A stretch of 64,000 bases of DNA, from NCBI GenBank assembly GCA_003415625.1, contig PYIU01000002.1, positions 1,736,001-1,800,000 on the forward strand. The letters are read 5' to 3'. This DNA is from Aquanectria penicillioides. Lineage: Eukaryota > Ascomycota > Sordariomycetes > Hypocreales > Nectriaceae. Within the stretch, counting starts at the first letter, position 1. Every line of letters begins with the position of its first letter. The notes under the pieces are model-generated. The model worked only from the letters and a program-made list of their open reading frames with translations. It was not told the DNA's origin and ran no database searches. The position numbers were made by a program, and so were the translations under genes. Shown one piece after another: positions 33,874 through 46,147 of the stretch.

Positions 33874-34866
33874 TTAGTTCACCGAAACCTTGGCTCCATC
33901 AACTGGTGGCACATCCTCTTGGTCTGCCTTGGCCTGCACTGGCCGTCGTCCCGACTCCGTCATGGCATGGTCCTCTAGTCTACCGATCCTCCGGCTCCAG
34001 AAGGAATCGACTGGCTTGGATAGAATCTCGAGGGTCTGAGCAGGGGGAAAGTTGTCGTTCAGAGCCTCCAGCTGCATCAAGGATGATCGCATCCATCCGA
34101 CAATGGCCACGAGCGTTGTGGGATCAACGTCGGGAGAGCCCTTGAAGATATTTCGCCAGAGCGCACTGGCAAGAGTGGCATCTCCCTTGATGAGGCCCTC
34201 GTCGTAGGCCAGTAGAAGACCTCGCCACTGAACAAAAATATCCTTGAGGTATCGCTGTCGGAGGGCGCTGGAGGTGATGCTGTGGTCGATGTGCATCTTC
34301 TTCTCGCACTCGAAGAAGAAGTGGTCGGTCAGCTGGTGCTGCCAGTTGTGGAAGGCATCGCGGTCGAAGCAGCGTATCCGGGCATTGATCAGGTAGAGGT
34401 GCAGCATGGTAACGTGGGACCAGGTGCTAAAGGTGGGAGGGAGATTGAATTCTGTGCAGATTGCAAGTTAGTGCTGGAATTGAACAACATCACGGAGACC
34501 AAACGTACTGCCATGCCAGGCGCCCTTGGGGTTGAGCGACTCGCCGACCTCTTCGCCATCCTCGGCAAGTTGCACCTTCTCTTCCTTGCGCACTGCCTCG
34601 GGGATGTGGTAGTCGGCGGCCTTGGACACGCCCTTGAAGAGCTGCTCAGTGGCGCCTAGTACACGGTAAGGCTCGGCCACAGAACCCAGGCCCTTGAAGA
34701 TATTCCTGGAGGGGGTGTTGCTGAAGTGCCGGACGGGGATCGTGGCGGGCGTTCTGGCGGAGGGCAGAAAGTTCTTCGGGGCAGCGGCTCGAGATGCGCT
34801 GGCGCGGATTGTGGCCCGGAGGACAGTCCTCATCTGGGCCCGGCAGGCCTCGCATGCAAGACTCAT
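33874..34866 (-). CDS. cbp3: Cytochrome bc1 assembly chaperone Cbp3
   Basis: Mitochondrial inner-membrane chaperone that, with Cbp6, binds the mitoribosome exit and newly made cytochrome b in yeast (human UQCC1). Exons are 34509-34866 and 33874-34451; the 57-nt intron has a GTACGT donor and a CACTAAC branch point. The product has 311 residues. The start is ATG 34866 (MSLACEACRAQ); an ATG 11 codons later (MRTVLRATIRASASRAAAPK) begins an even cleaner Arg/Ala-rich presequence and may be used instead. RHFSNTPSRN resembles a processing site. The chaperone domain runs from about residue 120: LHLYLINARIRCFDRDAFHNW, HFFFECEKKM, LRQRYLKDIFVQWRGLLLAYDEGLIKGD and ALWRNIF. The N-terminal presequence should be removed on import. 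Next upstream on the same strand is the beta-ketoacyl synthase gene. Confidence 0.92.
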
Positions 34867-35222
34867 GGTGATAAATTTACTAGGAATTAAGAAGAAGAGA
34901 ATGCGTCGGGGCACGCTGGGAGGGGAATTCGTAAGGTCCTTCACGTCATGGCTTGGAGCATGGCCACCACGATATTCTCAATGTTCAATTGCAGAGAAAT
35001 TATCTGCTCTATGAGTGGCTCCGGAAGAACACCGGCAATCCACTCGTCATCGAGACCCCACAAAGTGCCAATTGAAACAAAGTCACACTGTACGTTTCAC
35101 AACAAGATCCAGAATGATGACTTGAATACTTTTCTATACACTATGACACTTTTTCTAGTGGGGAATTGGATTAAAAAAAACTTATAGTAGTAACATGAAT
35201 AATACAGCGTAACATGTTTGGC
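34867..35222. other. Spacer between the beta-ketoacyl synthase 3' end and cbp3 start
   Basis: Presumed cbp3 promoter plus 3' UTR of the next gene, both on the minus strand. An A/T-rich patch lies at about 35160-35220. No gene is supported. Confidence 0.4.
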
Positions 35223-36612
35223 CTATGAAAACTTGGAGAAGACCAACGAACTGTTGGTACCTCCAAATCCGAAGCTATTAGTGATGGCAACATTTACCTG
35301 CTTCCCCTGAGCCGATTTGGGCACAAAGTTGAAGTTTGCATCGACGTTTGGATTTTCCAAGTTCAAGGTTGCTGGTACGACGCCCTGGTAGGTTGTCAGT
35401 TGCGGTAATATCCCAGGACGCGGCGCAGGAACTTACCTCGTGAATCGCCAGGACCGAGAAGAGAGCCTCGATGGCGCCAGCAGCTCCCAAAAGATGTCCA
35501 ACTGCTCCCTTTGTGCTGCTTACAGTAATGTCAGACTCAGAAGAGTGCCCTTCCTCTCCCATCATGAGCCGGCGAATGGCCGACGCCTCTGCTGCATCTC
35601 CAACTTGGGTCGCTGTTGCATGTGCGTTGACGTAGTCAACTTGTGAGGGCTTGATGCCGGCATTCTTCAATGCTCTCTTCATGGCTAGGAATGCTCCATG
35701 GCCGTCTTCGCGAGGCGCTGTCATATGATATGCGTCTCCACTGCAGCCATAGCCCTTGATCTCAGCATAGATACGAGCCCCTCGGGCTTTGGCATGCTCG
35801 AGTTCTTCGAGAATACACACCGCAGAGCCTTCGGCGACGACAAATCCGTTGCGATTGGCGTCAAATGGTCGGCAGCTTGAAACTGGATCATGGTTGAAGG
35901 CCGTGGAGAGGGACCTTGCCCGACCGAATCCGGCAAAGGTGAGGGGATGGATGCATGATTCGGACCCTCCAGCAACCATGACATCCGCATCACCGTGGGC
36001 TATGAAGCGAGAGGCATCTCCAATCGAATGGGCGCCCGTAGTGCAAGCCGTCGTGGCCGCATGGTTAGGGCCCTGAAAACCATGCTTCATTGCAATATGG
36101 CCTGCGGCCATGTTGATCAAAATCTTGGGAACGAATAGAGGGGAGACCTTTTTGTAGCCCTATGATCAAGGTCAGCACCGATTCAGCACTGAGATTACGG
36201 AACACCCTACATTTTGACTGTGGGTTAAACTGGTCTCGTAGATTTCATCGAGGTTTCCGATGCCGCTACCAAGACATACACCCGTGGCCTCCAGCTCCTC
36301 TTGGGTCGACGGCTTCCACCCAGAATCCTCTAGGGCCATGTTGCTCGCAGCAACTGCGTACTGCGCAAACTTTGACATGCGCCGTTGCTCCGTGACGGTG
36401 AGCCAGTCCGCTGGTCTCCATTTTCCTTCTCCGTCGCCAGTTGGTACCAGTCCAGCAACAGTGCTTGTCAGCTCCCGCCACCGAGCTTGAGGCTCGAAAT
36501 TTGCGACACTGACAATCCCAGAATCACCAGCCAACAGCCGCGCCCAAGACCGCTGAATGCCTACTCCAAGAGGCGTGATGGCCCCGAGGCCTGTCACGAC
36601 AACTCGACGCAT
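35223..36612 (-). CDS. cem1: Mitochondrial-type 3-oxoacyl-ACP synthase (KAS II, Cem1-like)
   Basis: Condensing enzyme of type II (mitochondrial) fatty-acid synthesis, which makes octanoyl-ACP for lipoic acid. Exons are 36211-36612, 35437-36159 and 35223-35384; introns of 51 nt (GTAGGG donor) and 52 nt; 428 residues. It starts [18 protein letters not shown]. Catalytic residues are Cys173 ([10 protein letters not shown]), His313 (NAHATAT) and His355 with Lys350 ([15 protein letters not shown]), followed by the terminal [16 protein letters not shown]. An in-frame ATG at 36729 would add 39 residues, mostly hydrophobic and Ser-rich from a TCT microsatellite, with few basic residues. I prefer ATG 36612, as family members begin there. 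Mitochondrial location is taken from the family; no strong presequence is visible. The divergent neighbour is the oligopeptide transporter. Confidence 0.92.
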
Positions 36613-37559
36613 TGTCTTTCCATAGCCGAATTGCGGGATACTACCAGAAGAAGAAGAAGAAGAAGCGCATCTGCCGTTAATTGGACAGAGCGTGAAGAAG
36701 AAGAGGAAGAAAGGAACAAAACTCAACATGAATTTGCGATGATGCAAAGTGATGACAGAGCAGGTCGCATAGGTGCAAGTGAGGATGTTGGAAGCACTGA
36801 AAGTAAAATTTCCTGTCTTGGCTTAGCGCACTGTGATTGAGCCGGGGCTTGACGACGTCGCGATAAGTCAGCAAGGGTCTCCCAGCACAGCTGGCGAACC
36901 TCGTACAAGAGGCAGTGGCTGGGCAGTACTTCGTTTCTTCGAGCTTAATATTTCTTGGTTTTCCACTCGTGTAAATTTCCGCTCCCCCATCAGACCGGGG
37001 CCGTCCGTTATTGACGCCTGCAGGATTCGTCAGGTGCTTCTTTTCATCCAGAATAGACGCCACTCATCCAAAAGAGAGAACAAAGGGGGAGCTAGCCTCG
37101 AAGCAACACGTTTCATTACCACCTTGGCCCGTCGAGTGTCCGGCTCATCTTCTCTCAACTCCATCAGACTACTAAGTGCCCGGTGCATTATTGACAAGTT
37201 TGACTCTCGAAGACGGCCACAGGTCGGGGCCGGCACAATTGACAGCTATCGTTGCGTGGTCTTACTGTCTGGCTGGAACACGCGTCTCTGCATGCATGTT
37301 TGCACAGCCCGCTCAATTTCCACTCAAGATAACAAAGTGCTTCTCTGAACCATCTCTTCATTTCTTCTTGGGACACCCTATTGACTGTTTTACTCACTAA
37401 GCGAGCTCAAGGAGTAAACCTCGCCCCAATGCAGAGAGTTTCCACCTAAACACCTCGTCTCGTGAACTCCTCCCGGCTGCGGACTGTTGAACCCGGCCCA
37501 CCAACATCTCCCTGGCCGAGCTTGCTAGAACGGGACACTTCAAGCATAGTAGACGGGAA
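36613..37559. other. Divergent spacer: beta-ketoacyl synthase / oligopeptide transporter
   Basis: This 947-nt interval holds both promoters. AGA-type microsatellites lie at about 36646-36665 and 36690-36715, in the leader of the synthase gene. No additional gene is supported. Confidence 0.5.
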
Positions 37560-40387
37560 ATGGGTTCTTCGGCCCCGTCTGGGGTAATCGGCCAGAGTGC
37601 CAGTGGTCCTAGCGGACGAATGTCGACATCCATGGACGCAGGCGAACATGTAGACGACTTGAGGCATCGTGTTGCCCAGCTGACAGAGGCCGGCGCTCGA
37701 AATGACGATGATGATGAGCAGGGCTCTGAATATGAGCTCCTTATGGACCCCAACCTCCCGGAAGATTACGAAACACGGCGAAATCGTTCCAGCAGGGCCT
37801 CAGATGCTGATGACGAAGTCGGCTTGATCAAGGATGACGAGGAAGAAGATTCGCCGTACCCAGAAGTTCGCGCTGCCGTGAAGAATTACGACGAGGATAT
37901 GCCATGCAACACGGTAAGGGCATGGACAATCGGAATGGTGCTTGTTGTTTTTGGTGCTTCGTTGAACACCCTCTTTTCGCTGAGGCAGCCCTCGATCAGT
38001 GTCGGGCCTCTCATCGCTCAAATCATTGCATGGCCCATGGGTCATGGCTGGGCAAGATTCGTTCCAAAGGACGTCACCGTCTTCGGCCGGAGAATTAGCC
38101 TTAATCCGGGACCCTTTAACATCAAGGAGCACTCTATCATTGTTGTTATGGCCAGCGTATCTTTCTCAGTTGCGTATGCCACCGACATCATCCTTGCCCA
38201 GGTGGTGTTTTACAAGCAGGACTTTGGCATCCCCTTCCAGCTTCTCCTCACAATCTCTACACAGTCTTTAGGATACGGCATCGCGGGAATGCTCCGCAAG
38301 TTCCTCGGTACGTTGATTAAAGAAAGCCTTTGCAACTTGCTCACTGACGAGATCTCAAGTATACCCGGCTTCAATGATCTGGCCCGAGAACTTGGTTGGA
38401 GTGACATTGATGAATGCAATGTATGAAAGAAATGACCGGCCAGATCCAACAATCCTTGGAGGTACAATGCATAGGTACAAGTGGTTTGCCATCATCACCG
38501 GTTGTTCGTTTGTCTACTACTTCATCCCTGGGTTTTTCGCCCAGTTTCTCAGCATCTTTGCGGTTGCCACTTGGATGGCCCCTCAGAGTCCCGTAGTGAA
38601 CCAACTTTTCGGTGGACAGACTGGTCTGTCGCTTCTTCCCATCACTTTCGATTGGACCCAAATCGCTGGCTACGTTGGCTCACCGTTGATTCCTCCATGG
38701 TAAGCAATCTCTTCGTCCGACGATCCCCAGCTCACACTAAGGCCCATAGGCATGCCATCGCCAACACTCTCATCGGTGTTGTGTTATTCTTTATCATAAT
38801 GTCTTCGTTCCTCCACTACAGTGGAGCATGGTATGGATGGTATTTACCAATGAGTGACCCGAGTACATATGACAACACGGGCGCCCTGTATAATACAACC
38901 AAGATCTTGACCTCTGATTTCACCTTGGATGAGGAAGCATATAAAAACTACTCACCACTATTTATCAGGTATGCTCACTGAACCGTCTTCAGTGATTGCA
39001 CTAACGGTGTTTCAAAAGTACTACCTTCGCCATGTCATATGGATTGTCGTTTGCCGCAATCTCCGCTCTTGTTGTTTATACCTATCTTCACAACGGGAAA
39101 CAAATTTGGGAACAGTATCGAAACAGTACAAACGAGAAGCCAGATATTCACATGAAACTAATGAGAAAGTATAAAGAGGCGCCCACTTGGTGGTACATGA
39201 GTCTCTTTGGCATCGTGGGTTATCATCTGCTCAACTTTTCAAAAGTTTTGCTGACTGTAGGTGCAGATGCTTGCATTGGGATTTTACACAGTCCTCGGAT
39301 ATGCGACAAATCTTTCTTGGTGGGCGTTCCTGTTGGCCATTGCCATCTCCTTTGGATTCGCCCTCCCGATTGGCATTATCCAAGCCATCACAAACACCCA
39401 GATTGGACTCAATGTTCTGACAGAGTTCATCTATGGATACATTCAACCGGGTCGTCCCTTGGCACTCATGATGTAAGCCGATTGCCGAGTTTTGTGAGAA
39501 GGCAGTTGCTGACACACGATCCACAGCTTCAAGACATTCGGATACATCACAATGTATGTATTTGAGGGGTTGCCTCTTCAAGGGAATGTATCGATCGCTA
39601 ACAGACGTATAGGTCGCAAGCGCTGAGCTTTGTCTCAGACTTAAAGTTTGGTCATTACATGAAGATCCCCCCTCGGACAATGTTCATGTGCCAGGTCGTT
39701 GCTACCACTTTCTCGTGCTTCATCCAGATTATCGTGTTGAATCTCGCACTGGGTGGCATCAAGGACGTTTGCGAGCCCCACCAGGAGAATCATTTCACAT
39801 GCCCCGGTGGGCGAGTCTTCTTTTCCGGTAAGTTTGCTCCGTGGATAGTTGCATATGGGGGGGCGTCTTTCTAACTCAGACCGCCAGCCTCGATCATCTG
39901 GGGTCTTCTCGGGCCGGCGCGAATGTTCTCTCCGGGACAGATCTACTCCGGTCTATTCCTCTTCTTCATCGTTGGCGCCATCGCCCCAATCATCTTCTAT
40001 TACGCGGCCAAGAAATGGCCCAAGTCGCCAGCCAAGTACCTAATCGCTCCGCTCATATTCGGGGGCGCTGGAGCGATTCCGCCCGCAACACCGCTCAACT
40101 ACATGTCTTGGGGCATGGTGGGTTTCCTCTTCCAGTTCTGGATCAAGAAGCGCCACTTCAAGTGGTGGAGCCGGCTGAACTTCTTGACGTCGTCAGCCCT
40201 AGACCTGGGGCTCGCCTTGGCCACATTGGTCATCTTCTTCGCCTTTACGATGCACGGGATTGAGCCACCAAGCTGGTGGGGGAACAATGTTGTCTCAACG
40301 ACCATGGACATTCAGGGAACCGCAGTACAGATGCATGTGAAGGCCGGGAACGCTTTGGTCCCGAGACGTGGTAGTCGATCAAGATAG
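37560..40387 (+). CDS. Oligopeptide transporter, OPT family (818 aa, 8 exons)
   Basis: Proton-coupled membrane transporter of short peptides or glutathione-like compounds (Isp4/Opt group). Exons are 37560-38307, 38360-38699, 38750-38968, 39019-39214, 39261-39472, 39527-39553, 39613-39827 and 39888-40387, with seven introns of 46-60 nt; exon lengths sum to 819 codons including the stop. An acidic cytoplasmic N-terminus of about 115 residues precedes many hydrophobic segments. Recognisable motifs are SLRQPSISVGPLIAQ, LNPGPFNIKEH (the family NPG motif), IPFQLLL, YPASMIWPENL, AFLLAIAISFGFALPIG and GIEPPSWWGNN. The intron after FGI was placed at GTGGGT, giving IVQMLALGF. Exon 6 is only 27 nt (FKTFGYITM across its ends). 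The substrate cannot be told from sequence. The strand and spacing indicate its own promoter upstream. Confidence 0.95.
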
Positions 40388-42084
40388 GGGAGTGATAAGA
40401 GAGACTGTCGGGCATCTGCAAGAAGCCAGTGCTGCATGCATAGTTACAAATACGAGGCCTCGATGTACGAGCAGAGACGAAAAGAAAATCCTACCCACAC
40501 TCGGCTTGCATCTGAAATCTAGCAACCACGGCGCCGCGGATGCTGCTCTCCCCGTCCCTTTGGTGTCAAAGGGCGGCCTGCATACCATGGAGGCGCCAAT
40601 CAAGCTCAAGACCGTAAGCCATGGTTGAGCAAACAAGAATCCCGCATAGAGAGGCACGCGCCATACAGGTCGTCTTGCCAAAGACAACCCCCTTGTCAGT
40701 GATTCCAAATAGTTGCTTGGTCCCATCTCAACTTCAACTGTAGCTGCCCGGCACCTTGAGCTGTGTGGCATGCATATTCTTCCCAGCAGCCAACCATGCG
40801 ACATATTACGTCATGGGGACGTCTCTTTTCTTTTTTTCTTTTCTGTTTTCCCACTACCATGGCATGACTAGTCTGTCTCACAATGCAGGAGACTAATAGG
40901 GTCTGTCGCCTCTTCTCTCATTCATGACAGGGCTTGAAGGTCGACCCACCAAATTTTACTCCTCGAATGACAAGTCCGAAGCAGATGCATGTCCATCCAA
41001 GATAAGCTACGTCGAGATCCAGGGACTAGATGCAGGTGCCACTGGGAACGATTTTTGTTTGAGATTTAGCCTTGTCTTGAGACAGTATTTACATTGACAA
41101 TTGGGCATGGGAAATCCCCTGGCAGCCTCATACTACATTGACGACGTATCCGTTTGTTGCTACCGAGAAAGAGAAAAGAAAGATCAGACAAGTCTATGAC
41201 AGACCCTTTTGGACCACCATTGACGTAGAAAACCACGCTTCAGAGTAAAAAAAAAAATACTCCACAGTATTTGTCATTCCAACCAGGTGATCACTTACAA
41301 CGGCAACCCAGATCGAACATCGTGATAGATCGCCAGAAGCCTAACAGATGGCGTACTTCAGTCTCTCATCGATATTCCCACTTATCACAGATGCCGCCGG
41401 CATCTTTCATGCAAATCCAAGGGACCTTCAGAAACAGGGGCCATGTCCAACGGCCGGAGGGTATTCTCCGCACATTGCTTGAAAACCCTCGTCTCGTTTT
41501 TCAGCTGCAAGGGCCCTAATTCAGCTACATATCCCTTATCGGATGCCAACGATGGAGTATGCGCCGTTTCTGACTCACAGCATTTGCGTCAAGGTGCCAT
41601 GTTAGCTTGAAATCGTGGGTTTGCCTTCAAAGCCAATCAACGGGGTGCAAAATGCTAATCAGATACGTCTGTACAAGTCTATTCCTACCAAGAATTGGAT
41701 GAGGATAGTGAAAAGTGACTTGAATTTTCAGAATACTGTGGCCGTGCCCCAAAAAAGAAATATCATTCGCCAAAGTAGTGATCAATAAGGGCTGTGAAAG
41801 AGATTGTGCTCTATTGTCGGAGCGCCTTCTCCAATTAGCTGTGCCAGGTCAAGATAACAGAATCACAAGAAGACTAGCTTTAATTCGATTGCAGGAGAAA
41901 GGGAAAAAAAAACAATCATTTCGACCTAATTATTCTACTAATTGCCCTTCAGCGAAGAACCCCAGCACATCCGTGTGGATTCTAGACCGAAAATCCTCCA
42001 GCGAGAGAGGCAGCGGAAGGGAGAGAGAAAAACGGGGCTCCCAAACATACATCAACGACAGCTCCCCTCACAGTTGTCTTGCCT
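40388..42084. other. Convergent 3' spacer of 1.7 kb
   Basis: It lies between the transporter (+) and the second Zn2Cys6 gene (-). Only short unsupported frames were seen, together with several A or T runs (for example near 41248 and 41907). Confidence 0.4.
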
Positions 42085-45017
42085 CTACAATCCCCCTTCC
42101 GCGTTCGGGAAGTTCTCAGCTGGAAAGTTGGCAGCTGTGGGGTTTATGACTGTCCCATTAGGTTGGTCCTCGGTTGCTTGGAGAACTCCACCAATGGGGT
42201 AGTTGCCAAAGCCCATGATATTCCTGTTTGTCTCACTCAGATGGGCATGAACCTCAACTTCCCCTGTGCCCTGTGGTGCAGTAGTAGAAACGAGATTCCC
42301 AGCTTGGTGAAATCCCCCCCAGAAGCCATCGAAATTGAACTCGGGCGCACCCAAGTGTGCTCGCTCAATAGTCGTGTCGTGGTGTTGCCACGCCGGGATC
42401 GTAGCCACTGAACGGGGTGGCAGAGTGCTAGGCTGGTTGCCTGTTTCCCGCACAGTAGCCTCGGCGCCCGGTGATGTCTTTTTTGGAACTCTTATTTGAT
42501 AAGAGTCAATTGGGGCCTGTGATATGTGGGAAATGGCCTTTTCAGAATCAAGCCCCGGTGATCCGTAAGATATCGGTGAATCATCACCACTGTCTCCAGA
42601 ATATCGATCGTGATATGAAGTTGAGCTATCAATGGGAGCCTTTGAAGTTCCCAGTGGCCCCTGTCTAGAGTACACCAGCCCAAAGTTCTGAGTTGAGCCC
42701 ACCGGAGCTCGGTATTGGGCCCGTTTCTGGACAACGTCTTGAAATGATGCCAGAATAAAGAGAAATTGGTGGGCCAAAGGATCGGAATTAGCACAGTAAG
42801 ACATCATATCTGTTGCTTTCACCATCAATTCAGCATATTCTTCATTGGGGTGCAGGCACGCAAGCTCGTTGCTTAGAACAATCAATGTAGCCGAAAAGAG
42901 AAAATATCTAGGTAACATAAGCCACGGGATCCAATTCCGCTGAAAATCGATACTGACATAATGAATGGGTTTCGTTGAGGCAATGTCTTGGAGTCGAAAA
43001 CTACCAAAGCCAATTTTATTGTCTTCGTTGAAGCATCCAGACATAATTTTGACAATCTGATCATGCGCGTGATTCGCCAATTTATTATCGATTCTAAATT
43101 TAGCGCCTTAATGAAGAGGTCCAAGAAAAACGGCCGGGTGAGAAGTATCATAGAGTGATGACCCAAGAGCTGGACCTGCAAGATAGCCATTTTGTGACTC
43201 GGTGAAATGCGACTGTCCTGTAGTCGATTCGCATCCAAGACTGGGTCAAGATCTTGAGCCCAGCGCCTGCACTCTTCGGCCATATCTTGAACCATTCTGG
43301 CAGAAATTTTTCGTTGTTTGTCGTAAACGCTTCTAATGGTGCGTCCAATAAATCTGCTGGCCTGAATACCAGCATCAAGTCCGTGGGCGTTAACAGTGTC
43401 TTCTAGTTGCACCTTCTGCTTGCCTTTCGATGAGCGCCCTATGACTTCAGGGGAAATAAAGCATATATCCTCTTGAATAAAGGCAAGTCGACCCAGGGAC
43501 ATGGCCAAGAACTTGTCGAGGATAAACAAGCTTCTCCAAACGTTTCGCTTCAGGATCAATTGGTCTGGTTGAAAGCCAGTCTCTGTTTCCTGGGTTTCGT
43601 GAAGACCCAGAGCCTGAGCACACTGAATTGCCCTGCCTAATTTTGGTAAGCTGAACTCATTTGACTCTCCTGAGGGTGGTACTGACTGATGTACTCATGT
43701 GCTCGATTTCGCCGAGACACAATAAGCGTGTAGATCGACATGAGGTAGAAAGCTTGGACAAAGCAAATATCCTCATCATCACCTTCACGTAGAGAATCAA
43801 TTATCTTCTTGGCCCTGATGAAGTAAACTTCTGCCAAGTCTAGCTGCTGGGCACGAAGATCGTCAATGACTGCAGCATCGGGACTATTCGGAGTCGGTGT
43901 GGCCAGCACGAGGCCGATTGAGAGAACAAGACATATGAGACAGAGGTCCGCTTGCTCTAATGTCAATGGGCTTTCGTAGTGGTTGTTAAACTTTCTTTGA
44001 AGTTCATGTTGATTAAAAATGTCAACGAGACCATGCGTCTTAGAGCGATCAGAACTTGAGGGTCAACATTATTAGCGTCGGCGACTTACCTGAGTGAAAA
44101 ATGACCGCAATAAGACGAATGCAGCTGTCTTCTTTGGTAGTCCTAGATTAGGTGCGTCGGACTTTTCCCTATGCATGGATGGTGTGATGATCTTGAGTCG
44201 ACTTGGGTCCAACGTGAATTGGGATGTGCCGATGGTAGTTTCCACAATATCGCGTATCGACTCAAGATAGGACAAAGTAGACGGGGATCCGATATAGGCT
44301 CAAAAGATTTCAACGACTTGTTTTTGAAAGTGTAATTAGAACACTTACAACGTTTCCCAGTGGCACCAAGCAAGTATATGCTTTGGCAATATCCGTCGAC
44401 ATCTTCACCTGGGTCGGTGTTGGCTCCCTGGAGAGATCCGAGATCAGATCCTTGAAGCGATTGGTCGGCCTCGTAGTCTCCGCCATCGTTTAGGTCATCT
44501 GTTTGAGCAAATTTGGGGCCGGGTTCGGTATTTCGGCGCTTGGGAGGAGGCAAATGGGTGGGAGACTGGCTAGGTCCTGAAGAGTCTTTTGGTTTGTAAT
44601 TACACACCATGCCACGCTTAAGGCAAGCTTCACACGGATTGAATCCATCACACTAGTGAATTCAAATCAGTAATTTATGGCGAAGATTGATAATGAGAAA
44701 AATGGGGCCAGGTATCTAAGTACAGCATTTCCTCCGCAAGCATTTAAGGGGTGTACAAGCTTCCGGTTTGACTTCAACCTCCTCGCAACGAAGGTATAGA
44801 TGCGATCACTATTTGCCGAAGTGCATTTCATTCCAAGGGATAAGTGATTCCTCAGCGGGTGGTCAAGTGAAAACGGAAATGAAAAGAAAGCAAGCAAGCC
44901 CATAGAAGAAACGAACAGGTAAGATAAGATGGAGCTCACCTTTTGTTTGCGCCGCTGGCAAATGTTACAGGCCCTCTGGGTTCTCTTCCGTCTGTCCTCA
45001 TTTGGCCTAGATGGCAT
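42085..45017 (-). CDS. Zn2Cys6 transcription factor with fungal-specific domain (814 aa)
   Basis: Nuclear regulator. Exons are 44940-45017, 44349-44652, 44090-44298, 43687-44038, 42958-43636 and 42085-42907. Their lengths sum to 815 codons including the stop. ATG 45017 has a good ACCATG context; the upstream open frame reaches only a TTG. Cysteines 17, 20, 27, 33, 36 and 43 form the zinc cluster (C-x2-C-x6-C-x5-C-x2-C-x6-C), split by intron 1 just before Cys27. The fungal-specific domain runs from about residue 190 (FFTQTHGLVDIFNQHEL, AIQCAQALGLHE, VWRSLFILDKFLAMSLGRL) to FIIYFLFSATLIVLSNE; a disordered Gly/Pro/Asn tail follows. Intron 1 is 287 nt, long for this locus. Introns 4 and 5 use GTCAGT donors. 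The split of the last exons is a normal 50-nt intron (42908-42957), not a frameshift. Target genes are unknown. Confidence 0.88.
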
Positions 45018-46102
45018 GGTAAGAGGAAGTTGAGCTTCCTGGTTGGGACGGAAAATAGCTTCGGGGCTGCAAAACAAGACGAAGCGAAATCAGGTGCTGT
45101 CGAAAGCCAAAATCGCCAAATATCAGCTCAAACCTGGCCCATGTAACTTGGATTCAGAAAACACACAAGTTCTGGAAGGAAGAAAACGGATATAGAGCAA
45201 AGGTAAACTTGAATTAATCAACGAGGGGTCGGTGACAGGGAGAGATTCTAGAAGGAGGTGAAAGAACCGTGATGAAGACAAGAGCCAGTGCACTCGAGAG
45301 CGGCATAGGATTTACTTGCATCGAATCTTTGGAGAGATATCCACGGTGGAACAACAGTTTCTTTAGTTGGATCTCACAACTGGAAAGAGGACTGATGGAT
45401 GGGGAGAACGAGAATGCCCAGTGTGAGTCTTCCAGCTGGGTTTTAAATATAGGTGAAACGAGACTGGACCGGGCTAACAAGCTGGGGGAACAATGCCAGA
45501 GGAAAAGTAGCTCTTTGCCCTCCTCCTATTTGGCCAACAGCTTGGCCATGAGCGAACTGGAAGCCTTACCAAAACGCCGGGAAGGGGGTACGAAATACCA
45601 GACGAAGCAATGACAGCGGCACTGTTCGGAACACCCCGTCTAAGTGCTCTAAGTGCTCGTGGCGCACTAGGGCTTGACATGGCGGTAGGCGATCTTGCCG
45701 ACACCCAAGATAGACGGAAGACTCAGTCCAAGCAGCCGGAATACTTTCGATCCTATGCGTCGGTGGCGGCCGGCAGTCTGGGCTTGCCATCATGATTGTA
45801 GTGCGGGCGCGCAACTTTGGTTCATCGTCACGGCCGTGACAAGGGCACAACGCCACGCCCGCCACGCCGCTGTGCACAAGCATCGGTCTTTTCGCACGGG
45901 AACAGAGGGGGGTGGGCTGCCCAGGCCCAACCTTCAGCCGTGAAAGTGCCGTGTTTCTGTCACCGAGCGTTAGGCTCGGGTCGTGCAGCCTCATGGCCTT
46001 CAGGTACCTAAACAGAAGGAAAGTCTTTGGACCCTTGTCATCTCCACAGGGATCATCGCCAATGTGGAACTCGTACTAGTGGGATCTCAACCTTGCAGGT
46101 GT

Positions 46103-46147
<45 letters not shown>

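Noticed and set aside
36613..36729. N-terminal extension of the beta-ketoacyl synthase from ATG 36729
   Set aside because: The extra residues are hydrophobic plus a microsatellite-encoded Ser run, unlike a mitochondrial presequence; homologs start at MRRVVVTG.
42882..43080. Apparent frameshift in the second Zn2Cys6 gene
   Set aside because: A 50-nt intron (42908-42957, GTCAGT...CCTAG) restores RNPFIIYFLFSATLIVLSNE, so the gene is intact here.
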